Part shown: positions 15,079 to 24,135 of the stretch, piece after piece
Position numbering within the stretch: the first letter of the stretch is position 1
Layout: every line of letters starts with the position of its first letter
Source: JAXGXQ01 sp040772685
Lineage (GTDB): Bacteria > Bacillota > Clostridia > Saccharofermentanales > UBA5734
NCBI GenBank assembly: GCA_040772685.1
Contig: JAXGXQ010000006.1
Span: 1 to 64,000, forward strand
Length of the DNA: 64,000 nt
Direction: 5' to 3'
The notes under the pieces: model-generated
Told to the model about the DNA's origin: nothing
Database searches by the model: none
Seen by the model: only the letters and a program-made list of their open reading frames with translations
Translations under genes and position numbers: made by a program

Positions 15079-16227
15079 TCATCTTCCAAAAGTCTCCACG
15101 GCATCCTTCATCTTTTCAATGATTTGAACATCGAACGGGCAGTTTTCCAGGCACTGGCCGCATTCGATGCACTCGCTGGCATGGTGCTCGAGCAGTTCGT
15201 AGTGGCTGCGGACCGATTCCGGCACTGTTTCCTGAACTTTGGTTAAGTCGTTAAACTTATTGACCATGGCAATGTTGATGCCGACGGGGCAGGGCTGACA
15301 ATGGCCACAGTAGATACATTTACCCTGAAAGCTGTGGCGGGGGATGCTTTTCAGGAAGGGCGCGTAGTCTCTTTCCTCATCAGGCAGCTCAGAATATCTG
15401 CCTGCCTGGTAAACCTCATCCACGTTGCGGAAGCCCCCGACAACACTGGCAGTAGCCGGCCGGGTCAGGGCATAGTGAATACAGTGTTCTGGTTTCATCG
15501 CGACACCAAATGGTGACCATTCCTCATCCAGGAGGTCGCCGCCGCCGAAGGCTTTCATGACGATAATGCCTACACCCTGCGCCTCACAGGTTCTGTAGAG
15601 TTTTTCCCGGACCGGATCTATATTTGTAAGCGGCTGCTCATAGTTCTTAGGCGTCCAGACTTCATCGAATTCTTCGCGCGGCGGTTGTAAATCATAACAG
15701 GGATTAACGCTGAACATAAGAACATCAAGTAACCCCGTTTGTACAGCTTTAAGAGCAATCTCAGGGTTGTGCGAGCTGAGGCCTGTGTAACGGATTCGCC
15801 CGGTTTTCTTCAGGTTCAGCAGATAATCAGCCAGCCAGCCATCGAACACTACATTAAAGTCGGTTTCATTATCGACATAGTGAATCATACCTACATCAAG
15901 ATAATCCGTTTGCAGGCGCTGCATCATGTCTTCAAAAGCTGCAGGAACCAAAGCCTGATCTCGCGAACGCAGATACTGTTCATTTTGCCAGCATGTTCCT
16001 ATGTGTCCCTGGATAAAGACTTTTCCACGGTTACCTTTCAGAGCTCCACCCAGGTTGCTCCGAACATCAGGCTCAGCGCAGAACAAATCAAAGAAGTTCA
16101 TGCCGCAGTTAAGTGCCGCTTCTGCAAGCTGCTTTACAAGCTCAGGCGTTGCTCCGATCATCCCTTCACAGCCAAGTCCGACCTCACTGACCATGAGACC
16201 GGTTTTCCCGAGCTGACGATATTTCAT
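15079..16227 (-). CDS. Aldo-keto reductase with C-terminal ferredoxin domain
   Basis: 382-residue oxidoreductase. Residues ~1-280 form the aldo-keto reductase barrel beginning MKYRQLGKTGLMVSEVGLG, with DYLDVGMIHYVD and IRYTGLSSHNPE. The C terminus adds a 4Fe-4S ferredoxin-like region with CIYCGHCQPCPVGI and CIECGQCLENCPFD, the arrangement common in anaerobes, where electrons come from ferredoxin. The catalytic Tyr position near residue 50 cannot be seen unambiguously. The start at 16227 is chosen because GGAGGT lies seven bases before it; the frame runs 16 codons further without a ribosome site. Its substrate is unknown. Confidence 0.9.
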   Translation of the reverse strand: MKYRQLGKTGLMVSEVGLGCEGMIGATPELVKQLAEAALNCGMNFFDLFCAEPDVRSNLGGALKGNRGKVFIQGHIGTCWQNEQYLRSRDQALVPAAFEDMMQRLQTDYLDVGMIHYVDNETDFNVVFDGWLADYLLNLKKTGRIRYTGLSSHNPEIALKAVQTGLLDVLMFSVNPCYDLQPPREEFDEVWTPKNYEQPLTNIDPVREKLYRTCEAQGVGIIVMKAFGGGDLLDEEWSPFGVAMKPEHCIHYALTRPATASVVGGFRNVDEVYQAGRYSELPDEERDYAPFLKSIPRHSFQGKCIYCGHCQPCPVGINIAMVNKFNDLTKVQETVPESVRSHYELLEHHASECIECGQCLENCPFDVQIIEKMKDAVETFGR

Positions 16228-16270
16228 TTCATGACCTCCGATAAACGCGGCATTAATTAAAACGCGAATT

Positions 16271-16294
16271 GCCAAAGTCGAGTAGTCGACTGGC
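16271..16294. other. Hairpin between oxidase and aldo-keto reductase genes
   Basis: GCCA-AAGTCGA (16271-16281) pairs with TCGACTGGC (16286-16294), with a one- or two-base bulge and a GTAG loop. It lies upstream of the reductase and downstream of the oxidase (both minus strand), so it could be an operator or a weak terminator. Confidence 0.3.
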
Positions 16295-16368
16295 TTGCCT
16301 ATTTATAGCATTGAAAAGATCATATGTCCAAAAATAGTGATGAATATTAATTCACTCGCCCTGAATTG

Positions 16369-17784
16369 TTATTGCACCCTTAATTGGCCCATCATGCCTC
16401 TGTCCTCATGTTCCAGAATATGGCAGTGGTACATAAAAATGCCGGGATGTGTGAAACGAACACGAATCACAACTTCCTCACCGACATCGAGGAACACCGT
16501 ATCCTTAAAGCCAAGCTCCTCAGGGGGTGGAGTTTCGCCATTACGAAGTAAAACCTGGAACTGGGTGCCGTGTACATGGAATGGGTGCCCGCTGGTTTGC
16601 ATCATGCCGCCGCTGTTCCGAATTATCCAAATCTCACTTTCCTTGAGGGCGACTTCTTCATCAATGCGGTCCATGTCGAAAAACTTGCCATTAATAGTGC
16701 CGCTAATGCCCATGCTTTGCATATCGAATACTCTTGTTATTGGATTATTACTGCTTGGAATCGGCTCAATTGTTGTTAGAGATTCAGGTATTACGGTCGT
16801 ACGAATCGCAGTATCTGCCAGATTAATTTTCAGGATTGGCAACTGCCCGGCCAAAAGCGATATGCTGTCACCATTTGTCTTCGCTAGATCCACAATAACT
16901 TCCGCTCGTTCTCCCGGTGCGAGGAAGATTGATTGCCGGGTTAATGGCTTTTCAAGAAAGCCGCCATCAGATGCAATTTGCTGGAAAGGACTGCCATCAC
17001 TCATTCTGAAGTTAAAATTCTGCGAGTTGGAAGCATTGAGGATCCGGAATCTGACATTTCCCTTTTTGAGATCCAGAAATGGGTTAACGGTTCCATTTAT
17101 CAAAATTGTATCGCCGGCAACGACACCCATCATGGAAACCTGATAATTAAAACTGCCATCTTTGTTGAAGCTTCGATCCTGCACGATCAAAGGAAAGTCA
17201 TTTACACCATAGTCCTTAGGAATATTTAATTTGTCAGAAATTTCATCTTCGATATATATCAGACCGGCCAGCCCATTGTAAACCTGGTCGGCAGTAGTGC
17301 TCATCAGATGCGGATGGAACCAGAGTGTCGCGGCATTCTGATCAACAATAAATGAGGGACTCCAGCTGGCATCAGGCTCAATACCCTGGTGCGGACCGCC
17401 GTCCTGGTCGCCATCGACAACCAGACCATGCCAATGGACAGTGGTTGGATCGATTAACTGGTTATTTACTTGAATGTTTACCTTTTCGCCCTTTCGCATC
17501 CGCAAAACCGGGCCAAGATATGAACCGTTATAGCCTAGAGTACTGGTATTCAAACCATCAAAAAACTGCGTCTGCCCCGCTTGAGCATTTAAGACAAAAT
17601 CTGCCGTATTGCTGTCAGAATTCATGTCCTCGAGCAACGCTGGAAGCTTAAGCGCATTAACGGTAGAATCCAGATTCCGGGCAGGGGAAAGGAAATTGGA
17701 GACAACAATAAATGCAATGGCGCCAAATGTTGCTACCAATAGAGCTATGGATAAGTAGATAATTTTTTTAGTTTGCTTTTCCAT
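16369..17784 (-). CDS. Membrane-anchored multicopper oxidase (CueO/CotA type)
   Basis: 471-residue extracytoplasmic oxidase. An N-terminal anchor (IIYLSIALLVATFGAIAFIVV) precedes cupredoxin domains. All four copper-binding motifs are present: HWHG (about residue 117), WFHPH, HPFHVHGTQF and, near residues 452-458, HCHILEHEDRGMM with the type 1 copper Cys and Met. It oxidises substrates such as Cu(I) or phenols using O2. Its presence beside anaerobe-type enzymes suggests defence against oxygen or copper. No strong ribosome site is seen before the ATG. The copper efflux operon of this genome piece is 37 kb away. Confidence 0.92.
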   Translation of the reverse strand: MEKQTKKIIYLSIALLVATFGAIAFIVVSNFLSPARNLDSTVNALKLPALLEDMNSDSNTADFVLNAQAGQTQFFDGLNTSTLGYNGSYLGPVLRMRKGEKVNIQVNNQLIDPTTVHWHGLVVDGDQDGGPHQGIEPDASWSPSFIVDQNAATLWFHPHLMSTTADQVYNGLAGLIYIEDEISDKLNIPKDYGVNDFPLIVQDRSFNKDGSFNYQVSMMGVVAGDTILINGTVNPFLDLKKGNVRFRILNASNSQNFNFRMSDGSPFQQIASDGGFLEKPLTRQSIFLAPGERAEVIVDLAKTNGDSISLLAGQLPILKINLADTAIRTTVIPESLTTIEPIPSSNNPITRVFDMQSMGISGTINGKFFDMDRIDEEVALKESEIWIIRNSGGMMQTSGHPFHVHGTQFQVLLRNGETPPPEELGFKDTVFLDVGEEVVIRVRFTHPGIFMYHCHILEHEDRGMMGQLRVQ

Positions 17785-17841
17785 AATTAATTAAATTATG
17801 AAATATAATTGTGGGGTTGTGATGTAGTAATTGAAAACTAT

Positions 17842-18012
17842 TTATTTTTTCATTTCTACTACCAGGAAATGTGATTCTTCTAATGCCTCGATTTGAATGT
17901 CTTCTTCCATTATTTCCAATGCATCCCTCATATTTAGTGTGACACCATTAATGTCGGAAGAGCCTTCTATCTGCACTAAATATGCCTGTCTGCCCTGGGC
18001 TACTTTACCAAG
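17842..18012 (-). pseudogene. Remnant of a pirin-family protein (C-terminal cupin end)
   Basis: On the minus strand a frame without a start codon, bounded upstream by TGA, encodes LGKVAQGRQAYLVQIEGSSD, then NGVTLNMRDALEIMEEDIQI and ALEESHFLVVEMKK before TAA. This is the typical C-terminal end of pirin/YhhW bicupin proteins (Q-A-Y-L-V-Q-I-E-G ... L-x-x-x-D-A). About three quarters of the gene is missing, so it is a deletion relic between the oxidase and the phosphate genes. Confidence 0.7.
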
Positions 18013-18041
18013 TCGTCATTTAATACTCTCAATACGCCAAA

Positions 18042-18659
18042 TCAGTAGTTTTTCATCAATACGCCTTCAATAATGTCAGCTACATCCTCACAGGAATCGA
18101 GTACATTTTCCATATCGTCATAGATATCTTTCCACTTGATTATATCGACAATTAATTCATTTTCCGTGAAAAGACTTTTAACAATTTTTCTGTATAACCG
18201 GTCACCTTCGCCTTCAATAGTATTAATATCCTTGATAAGATCGTGGACTTTTGTTGATTTCTTGAAGGTCTTAAACTCCATCAGTGCTTCGTACAACACG
18301 CTGGTTGCCCGGACAATGAGTTTGCTCATCTGAATAGCCTCAGGCCGGACAACCAGGATATTGAACATATCAAAGCGGTTGGAGACATCCTCGATGTGGT
18401 CTGTGATATCATCAATCGACTTGATCATACCGTATAAGTCCTCGCGGTCGATCGGGGTGATAAAAGCTATGTTCAGCGCATCAGTCAAGCGGTGGCACTC
18501 ATCATCAGCTGCATGTTCCAGCTCGTGAATAGCGTTAGCCTTGACAGCGACATCAACATAGTTGTTCAACAGTTCTTCGAGCGCGACAGCGGCCTGATTG
18601 GCATAGGAAGCCGCTTTGATCAGAACGTCGAAGTAATTGATTTCTTTTTTACGAACCAT
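18042..18659 (-). CDS. DUF47/PhoU-like phosphate transport regulator
   Basis: 205-residue helical protein of the DUF47 (TIGR00153) family, which works with Pit-type phosphate transporters. The pattern YFDVLIKAASYANQAAVALEE, HELEHAADDECHRLTDALNIAF, the conserved TPIDREDLYGMIKSIDDITDHIED (in parts) and the acidic C-terminal helix (WKDIYDDMENVLDSCEDVADI) supports this; acidic E/DxxxD motifs bind metal clusters in PhoU-like folds. Start ATG 18659 has AAGGAGTG upstream; three further in-frame codons to GTG 18668 are less likely. It lies 54 bases downstream of pit on the same strand. Confidence 0.9.
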   Translation of the reverse strand: MVRKKEINYFDVLIKAASYANQAAVALEELLNNYVDVAVKANAIHELEHAADDECHRLTDALNIAFITPIDREDLYGMIKSIDDITDHIEDVSNRFDMFNILVVRPEAIQMSKLIVRATSVLYEALMEFKTFKKSTKVHDLIKDINTIEGEGDRLYRKIVKSLFTENELIVDIIKWKDIYDDMENVLDSCEDVADIIEGVLMKNY

Positions 18660-18713
18660 TAGCGCCACTCCTTGTAACTTGAAACGTTGCCTTCCTGCAC
18701 AGGTTCTTGGTGA

Positions 18714-19745
18714 CTAAAAAATCCATAGACAAAGCCTGGCCATTAAATAGCCGATAAGTCCGCAACCGGGAAAGGTAAGCACCCAGGCCAGAACCATATC
18801 CTTGACGATTCTCCAATTGACTGAGGACGGCCGGCGGGCGCAGCCAACACCCATGATCGCAGTAGTTTTGGTATGAGTTGTGCTCACAGGAATTCCAGTA
18901 AGTGAGGACAGCAAAAGACAACCGGCAGCAGCCACATCTGCCGCAAATCCCTGGTATTTTTCTAGTTTGACCATGTCCATGCCTACTGCCTTGATGATTC
19001 TATAACCACCGGCCGAAGTGCCCAACCCCATTACAACAGAGCAAAGCAGAATCAGCCACCATTGAATCACGAAGCTGCCGTCCGGGTTTTTATTTGCCGC
19101 ACCATTGAGATACAACGCCAGCATAAATACACCCATAAATTTTTGCCCGTCTTGGGCACCATGCATAAATGCCATACTGGCGGCGCCGAAGATTTGTCCC
19201 CGGGTGAAAAAGCGTGTTGCTGTCTGACGTTTGACTTGAGCAAAAATAATGACTATCAGCTTTACAAACAGAAACCCGCTAAAGAAGCCAAGCACGGAGG
19301 AAATACCCAACCCGATCAATACCTTTCGCCATTCCTGCATATTGATAGCACTGAAGCTGTTGCCCAAAGCAATCGCACCGCCGGTAATTCCGGCGATGAG
19401 CGCGTGGCTTTCGCTAGTCGGGATGCCGAAATACCATGCGGCTGTAGCCCAGATTACAATCGCCGCGAGTGAAGCCGCCAGAACAATCAAAGACTGATTT
19501 ACTCCTGCAGCGCTTGCATCGAAGTGCACCATCTTGGTGATGGTCTCGGCTACCTTTGCATTAAATAAAGTCATGACACCTGCGCCAAGAGTGTTAAAAA
19601 CCACGGCCATAATGACCGCTGCGCGCGGCGTAAGGCAACGCGTGGAAACTGCAGTGGCTATGGCGTTAGGTGCGTCAGTCCAGCCGTTAACAAAAATTAC
19701 GCCTAGAACAAGGACTATGCTAACAACAAGTGCTGTTGATATCAT
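18714..19745 (-). CDS. pit: Low-affinity inorganic phosphate transporter (PiT family)
   Basis: 343-residue membrane permease importing phosphate as a metal-phosphate complex. Both PiT signature repeats are visible: GWTDAPNAIATAVSTR at the N terminus and VSTTHTKTTAIMGVGCARR at the C terminus, with about ten helices in between (AWYFGIPTSESHALIAGITGG is the conserved helix 4 region). The start ATG 19745 has AGAAGG upstream; twelve in-frame codons to 19781 lie before it and carry no ribosome site. The DUF47 gene follows, the usual pit partner. Confidence 0.93.
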   Translation of the reverse strand: MISTALVVSIVLVLGVIFVNGWTDAPNAIATAVSTRCLTPRAAVIMAVVFNTLGAGVMTLFNAKVAETITKMVHFDASAAGVNQSLIVLAASLAAIVIWATAAWYFGIPTSESHALIAGITGGAIALGNSFSAINMQEWRKVLIGLGISSVLGFFSGFLFVKLIVIIFAQVKRQTATRFFTRGQIFGAASMAFMHGAQDGQKFMGVFMLALYLNGAANKNPDGSFVIQWWLILLCSVVMGLGTSAGGYRIIKAVGMDMVKLEKYQGFAADVAAAGCLLLSSLTGIPVSTTHTKTTAIMGVGCARRPSSVNWRIVKDMVLAWVLTFPGCGLIGYLMARLCLWIF

Positions 19746-19853
19746 GCCGAACCTTCTCTTCATACATTTGGATTGAGGCATTGCAATTCAGAGGATGTTT
19801 AGATTTTCAACTTACTCATTTTATCACGTAAAGAGGCAATTATCACAGGTCTG

Positions 19854-20486
19854 CTAATCTGAATGCCGCTTCAGAATACCAGTCAGGAATAGTCTGAAGT
19901 GTTGGTTGGCCTGTGCCTTCAAGTCAAAATCGGGATATCTGATACACCATTCATAAGCTAAGCCGCGCATGCTTAAAACCATGTGGTTAGCGAGCTCGTC
20001 CAGTGCCAGATTTGTTGCGAATTCTCCTTTTTCTATTCCTCGGGCTAAGAGGCCTTTAATTGTAGAATAAAGCAGACGTTGATCGCTGGCTGCAGTTCCA
20101 GTACTGTATATAGCAGTCAGCTGAGCCTTATATAGCGCTTTCATTCTTTCCACGCCAACATAATCCTTGATAACAGTCGAAATTCTCTCCACCAGAGCCA
20201 GAAGTATTTCCGAAACGGGAACATCAGCTGCGAAGCTCTCAATAAACTCCTGATAATCTAAATCTACAGCTTCAACATACTCAGAAATCAAGGAAATCAA
20301 TAACTCGTCTTTGGACTTAAAGTGCACATAAAAGGTGCCTTTCGCCAGGCCGGCTGTTTCTACAATTCTATCTACACTGACATTATCATAGCCGTGCTTG
20401 GTAAACAGGCTCTCGGCAATATCAATGAGCTTATTTTTTGTGGTCAGCGCCTTATCTTTTCTGGAAATTTTTCCTGCGATTTTCAT
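19854..20486 (-). CDS. TetR-family transcriptional repressor
   Basis: 210 residues. The N-terminal helix-turn-helix is canonical (KNKLIDIAESLFTKHGYDNV then SVDRIVETAGLAKGTFYVHF and KSKDELL). The remaining ~150 residues form the helical ligand-binding and dimer domain, in which the Firmicute TetR_C pattern is not specific enough to name a ligand. AGGTG precedes the ATG. The gene is divergent from the large surface protein gene, and the two tandem TGACTATxGTCA palindromes at 20537-20561 between them are its likely operator, giving autorepression plus control of the surface protein. Confidence 0.9.
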   Translation of the reverse strand: MKIAGKISRKDKALTTKNKLIDIAESLFTKHGYDNVSVDRIVETAGLAKGTFYVHFKSKDELLISLISEYVEAVDLDYQEFIESFAADVPVSEILLALVERISTVIKDYVGVERMKALYKAQLTAIYSTGTAASDQRLLYSTIKGLLARGIEKGEFATNLALDELANHMVLSMRGLAYEWCIRYPDFDLKAQANQHFRLFLTGILKRHSD

Positions 20487-20536
20487 CGTTTCACCTATGA
20501 TTTTATTATTTGATGTTTTAATATAATTAAGGTTAG

Positions 20537-20561
20537 TGACTATAGTCAGTGACTATGGTCA
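20537..20561. promoter_or_regulatory. Tandem palindromic operator (probable TetR site)
   Basis: A perfect 12-bp palindrome TGACTATAGTCA (20537-20548) is followed, one base later, by TGACTATGGTCA (20550-20561), a one-change copy. The 13-base period puts both on nearly the same face plus one turn, as seen for paired TetR dimers. The site is 51 bases upstream of the TetR start and 67 bases upstream of the surface protein start. Confidence 0.65.
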
Positions 20562-20627
20562 TGATTGGTTTTATTATAGCATTATCAATAAATAGCTGCA
20601 CCGAGAGTTAAGCAGAAGGGCGACATC

Positions 20628-23600
20628 ATGAAAGCTAAGAAATGTGTTTTATTGCTGGTGATTGTACTATTGGTAAATTTTATATCCCCTGCAATTTTAT
20701 CGGCAGAGACCGGCTATTCCTACGTTAATGAAAACAATGCAGTTGAAAAAACCGGTTCGCGGACTGTGACGCCAATTACCGCTGATTCAGGGATTCTGGT
20801 AAATGGTTGGTATGTTGTTGACAGTAATGTTACCCGTACGGGAACAATTAATATAAGTGGCGAAGTTACATTAATTCTTATGGATGGTTGTTCACTCTCT
20901 GTTGCAGGCAGCAATGGTTCAGCAGGAATTGCTGTAACGAGCGGTAATTCATTGACAATTTATGCCCAGGAAGCTGGAACAGGAAAAATCATTACCCAGG
21001 GCGGCCAATACGGGGCAGGAATCGGCGGCAATAATAGAGAGCCCGGCGGTAAAGTTAATATCCACGGCGGAATAATCCTGGCAACTGGCGGACAAAATGG
21101 CGCGGGAATTGGGGGCGGAAATAATACAACTGCCGGTACAACAACTATCACGGGCGGAACTATTACAGCAACAGGTGGTTCCGACAGTGCGGGCATAGGT
21201 GGTGGTACAGGACAAGAATACGGAATGCCAACAGGTACCGGTGGCACAATCAACATTACTGGCGGCACTGTAAGAGCCACCGGTAACGGCAATGGCGCCG
21301 GGATTGGCGGTGGCAACCTGGGAAAAGGCGGTTTTATCTCAATTTCCGGTGGCACTATAACAGCAACAAGTGGAGACGTGGTGAATGCTTCCGGGCCGGC
21401 TGGTATCGGCGGTGGTTCTGGGCGACACGCCGACAGTATCCTGATAATCGGCGGTACTATTGTCGCGAAGGCGCTTGATGGCGGTGCAGGAATTGGGAGC
21501 GGCTCTTACGACAGAATTGGCAGCAATATCGAAATTTCCGGAGGAGATATTTCCGCCAGCAGCCGTTACCGCGGAGCCGGGATCGGCGGGGGTATGTTCA
21601 GTGACGGCGGGTGGATTGTCATCAAAGGAGGGATCGTCCGGGCTACATCCGAATACGGCGGTGCCGGTATAGGCGGTGGAAGTCTGGGCGCCGGTGGCAA
21701 TATCACCATTGACGGCGGTGATGTCACCGCAAAAGGCGGCAGCTGGGGTGCCGGCATTGGCAGCGGCAGCGATCGTAACGGCGGCAACATTACGATAACC
21801 GGTGGTAATGTGAAGGCTTATGCCGGAGATTATAGCAACTCCACCAGTTACACTGGAAGTGCTGGTATTGGTGCCGGCGGAACAAACAGCTCAAGCACAC
21901 ATAACGGCGGAATAATCAGAATCCTTGGCGGCAAAGTAACAGCTGCGGGAGCTTATTACAGTTTGGATATAGGCCGTGGCCGCGGCGGTGTTGACGGTAC
22001 ACTTGAAATTACAAATGATGCGGTAGTTATCCTGGCAAAAAAAGGAATTGAGCCATCTACAGTATCTTTTGGAGATTGCCTGCTCAAAGGCCCGGCAGCG
22101 GGTACATTAGCAGGTCTATATGAAGATGGAAATCGGCTCGACGCGACTTTGATTGACCTTGAAGCCGAGTCCTTGTCCAGCGGGGAAGGGTATTTAGTAG
22201 ACGGTAATAAAGTGACATTGCAGGGTATGCACAGCAAGCCATTCCTTTTGACAGGTAATACAAACCTGCGCAGCATTAGCACTTTACCGGGAAAGGTTGA
22301 CTTGATTCTGGTTCGTACAGATATTAAGCCAATTTTTGGTTCCGCTTTGAGTCTTGTTGGGGTAAATGCAAATATCCGCCTTTTATTTGAAAACAATCTG
22401 ACAGGTTCATCCGGATTTGCGGGTATTAGTGTATCACGCGATTCATTATTATCAATTCAGGGCTCCGGCAGCCTGGTCGCCATCGGCGGCTTCAATGGTG
22501 CTGGCATTGGCGGCAATAGCGGCGCCCCTGCCGGCAAAATCGGAGTCTACGGCGGTAAGGTTACGGCAGTCGGAATGGGCGGCGGCGCTGGGGTAGGCGG
22601 CGGCAACGGAAGCGATGGCGGTGACCTGCTTGTTCAGGGTGAAGGAACGTCACTTACAGCAACAGGCGGTGCTGAAGGGTTTGACATTGGTTCAGGGAAT
22701 AGACAAGTTTTCGGCGGCAGCATAGTTTTGCTTAACAACGCGACTGTTAACCTCACACGCAACGGCACAGACTCACTAAAGAATTATGTTACTGGTACAG
22801 TCAGCGGCGCCGGAGCGCGGCTTGATGCAGGTTATTATCTTAATGGGAAAAAGCTGTTAACCTGCACAGCTGTTCAGGCTTCGCCGACAACTAATGTGCA
22901 CGCATTTGAATCTGTTGAAATATCAGCATATTTCAGCGGTCTTTCTGCACAAAAACCGCAAGGACAAATTGTATTCCGCAGCAACGGCTGGGAAATTGGT
23001 CGCGCAAGTCTGAACCGCATGGCCGATGGCTCTGCCAATGCCTTGTCCGTATTGCGTCCAAGCTGGGTTTCTGGCGCGGGCACTTATTATATTACAGCTG
23101 AATATGAGCCAAACCCTGACTGGGACAGCTACTATACAGCTACTAAAGGCAGCTTGAATTATGAGGTTTTACGTTTAGAGCAGGCTCCACTGACTATAAA
23201 CGGCATACCTGGTACGATTACTTATGGTGATGGCCCGTTTGCTTTGGTAGTCAAGGGTGGCAGTGGTTTTGGACATTTGAATTTTAGCGTTATTAATGGT
23301 GACGCTGTAGAGGTTAATCCCCTAACTGGTGTAGTCACAATATTGAAAGCAGGTACTGCGGAGATTTTGATTACAAAAGCAGGGGATGCAAATTACTTGC
23401 CTGCATCTGTTAAGGTGTCAATAAGCATTTTGCCGGCCCCAACGCCAACTCCGACGCCGACAATGCCGATGCCCACACCGACGCCAACGCCGGTGACTAC
23501 ATCTGCGCCGACGTCAACGCCCACACCTACGCCAACACCAATGCCAACACTTGCGCCGGCACCTTCACCGTCGCCTTTTCCAGCGCCCACGCCGATGCTA

Positions 23601-23927
23601 ACTTCGGCTCCTACGGTAATACCTTCACCAGAACCGACAACTGCGTCGAGCAATACAGAACAGCCGCTATCGACGTCAACGCCAACGCAGGCACCGGCGG
23701 CTCCAATTTCAACTACACAATTAATGACTACACAACCGACGTCAACTGTAGAAACGACATCAACCACGCAACCAACATTTACTACACAACCAACGTCAGT
23801 ACCGATAGAAAAAGAATCATCAGATAATCTTCAATCGAATCCGGGTTCAGGGCTGCTTTTGCCTGCTGCCATTATCCTGATTGGTGCCGCTGCATTGGTG
23901 CTTAAGTTCGCCATTAAAAAATTGTAA
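20628..23927 (+). CDS. Large secreted surface protein with Gly-rich parallel-beta repeats
   Basis: 1099-residue cell-surface protein. A signal peptide (KKCVLLLVIVLLVNFISPAI, cut near SAETG) is followed by ten GAGIGG-type repeats (residues ~125-445) and a second short block with two more (residues ~620-690), typical of beta-helix adhesin or carbohydrate-binding proteins. An Ig-like/cadherin-style domain (about residues 750-840) and a BIG-like domain follow, then a Pro/Thr-rich stalk (~935-1060), and finally NPGSG, one hydrophobic helix and KFAIKKL. No LPXTG is present; NPGSG plus helix plus basic tail may be a variant sorting signal or a plain anchor. AGAAGGGCG precedes the ATG. It is probably controlled by the divergent TetR protein. 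Confidence 0.85.
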   Translation: MKAKKCVLLLVIVLLVNFISPAILSAETGYSYVNENNAVEKTGSRTVTPITADSGILVNGWYVVDSNVTRTGTINISGEVTLILMDGCSLSVAGSNGSAGIAVTSGNSLTIYAQEAGTGKIITQGGQYGAGIGGNNREPGGKVNIHGGIILATGGQNGAGIGGGNNTTAGTTTITGGTITATGGSDSAGIGGGTGQEYGMPTGTGGTINITGGTVRATGNGNGAGIGGGNLGKGGFISISGGTITATSGDVVNASGPAGIGGGSGRHADSILIIGGTIVAKALDGGAGIGSGSYDRIGSNIEISGGDISASSRYRGAGIGGGMFSDGGWIVIKGGIVRATSEYGGAGIGGGSLGAGGNITIDGGDVTAKGGSWGAGIGSGSDRNGGNITITGGNVKAYAGDYSNSTSYTGSAGIGAGGTNSSSTHNGGIIRILGGKVTAAGAYYSLDIGRGRGGVDGTLEITNDAVVILAKKGIEPSTVSFGDCLLKGPAAGTLAGLYEDGNRLDATLIDLEAESLSSGEGYLVDGNKVTLQGMHSKPFLLTGNTNLRSISTLPGKVDLILVRTDIKPIFGSALSLVGVNANIRLLFENNLTGSSGFAGISVSRDSLLSIQGSGSLVAIGGFNGAGIGGNSGAPAGKIGVYGGKVTAVGMGGGAGVGGGNGSDGGDLLVQGEGTSLTATGGAEGFDIGSGNRQVFGGSIVLLNNATVNLTRNGTDSLKNYVTGTVSGAGARLDAGYYLNGKKLLTCTAVQASPTTNVHAFESVEISAYFSGLSAQKPQGQIVFRSNGWEIGRASLNRMADGSANALSVLRPSWVSGAGTYYITAEYEPNPDWDSYYTATKGSLNYEVLRLEQAPLTINGIPGTITYGDGPFALVVKGGSGFGHLNFSVINGDAVEVNPLTGVVTILKAGTAEILITKAGDANYLPASVKVSISILPAPTPTPTPTMPMPTPTPTPVTTSAPTSTPTPTPTPMPTLAPAPSPSPFPAPTPMLTSAPTVIPSPEPTTASSNTEQPLSTSTPTQAPAAPISTTQLMTTQPTSTVETTSTTQPTFTTQPTSVPIEKESSDNLQSNPGSGLLLPAAIILIGAAALVLKFAIKKL
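20995..21990 (+). repeat. Ten GAGIGG-centred repeats in the surface protein
   Basis: Units of about 30-37 codons share the order AGIGGG, a variable turn, GG-x-I-x-I-x-GG-x-I-x-A. They are diverged at DNA level, so this is an old protein repeat and not a slippage tract. The region ends in a related unit SLDIGRGRGG. Two further units lie at 22490-22700. Confidence 0.8.
23437..23815 (+). repeat. Pro/Thr-rich stalk repeats
   Basis: Short Thr-Pro and Thr-x-Pro repeats (TPTPTP, TPTPMPTLAP, then TTQPTST-type units) encoded by cca/ccg-act/acg codons. Such stalks span the cell wall and are often glycosylated. The repeated codons make length variation between strains likely. Confidence 0.8.
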
Positions 23928-24135
23928 GGGCAGAGCTTACCTAACATGCAATCCTTTTACTTATTATATACTGAGTAGAAGTTAGAGTTTCTCATCTGCC
24001 TGGTGTGATAAAATAAACGTATTACTAAACTTCTCATTTGTCGTAAGCTAAGCTACAGTGCACCTGCGACTGAGTTGTTTTCATCGCGTCATGCAATGGT
24101 GAGCAGCAATTAAAAAATAACGGATAAGGTGAAGT
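23928..24135. other. Intergenic region before the DUF4139 gene
   Basis: No gene or strong hairpin is seen. An AT-rich GTGATAAAATAAACG (from 24004) could serve as a -10 region, but no good -35 precedes it. Confidence 0.2.

Noticed and set aside
15064..15246. 60-codon plus-strand frame after the toxin gene
   Set aside because: It overlaps the aldo-keto reductase on the other strand and has no ribosome site.
16295..17143. 282-codon plus-strand frame
   Set aside because: It lies antisense to the multicopper oxidase, whose motifs are complete; its translation has biased Ser/Arg composition.
20995..21990. CRISPR-like repeated DNA
   Set aside because: The repeats are in-frame, unequal in length and diverged, as expected for protein repeats.
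23393..23767. Val/Gly-rich minus-strand frame
   Set aside because: It is the mirror of the Thr/Pro codon repeats of the surface protein.
23850..23927. LPXTG sortase signal
   Set aside because: No LPXTG motif; only NPGSG before the hydrophobic helix, which is reported as uncertain.
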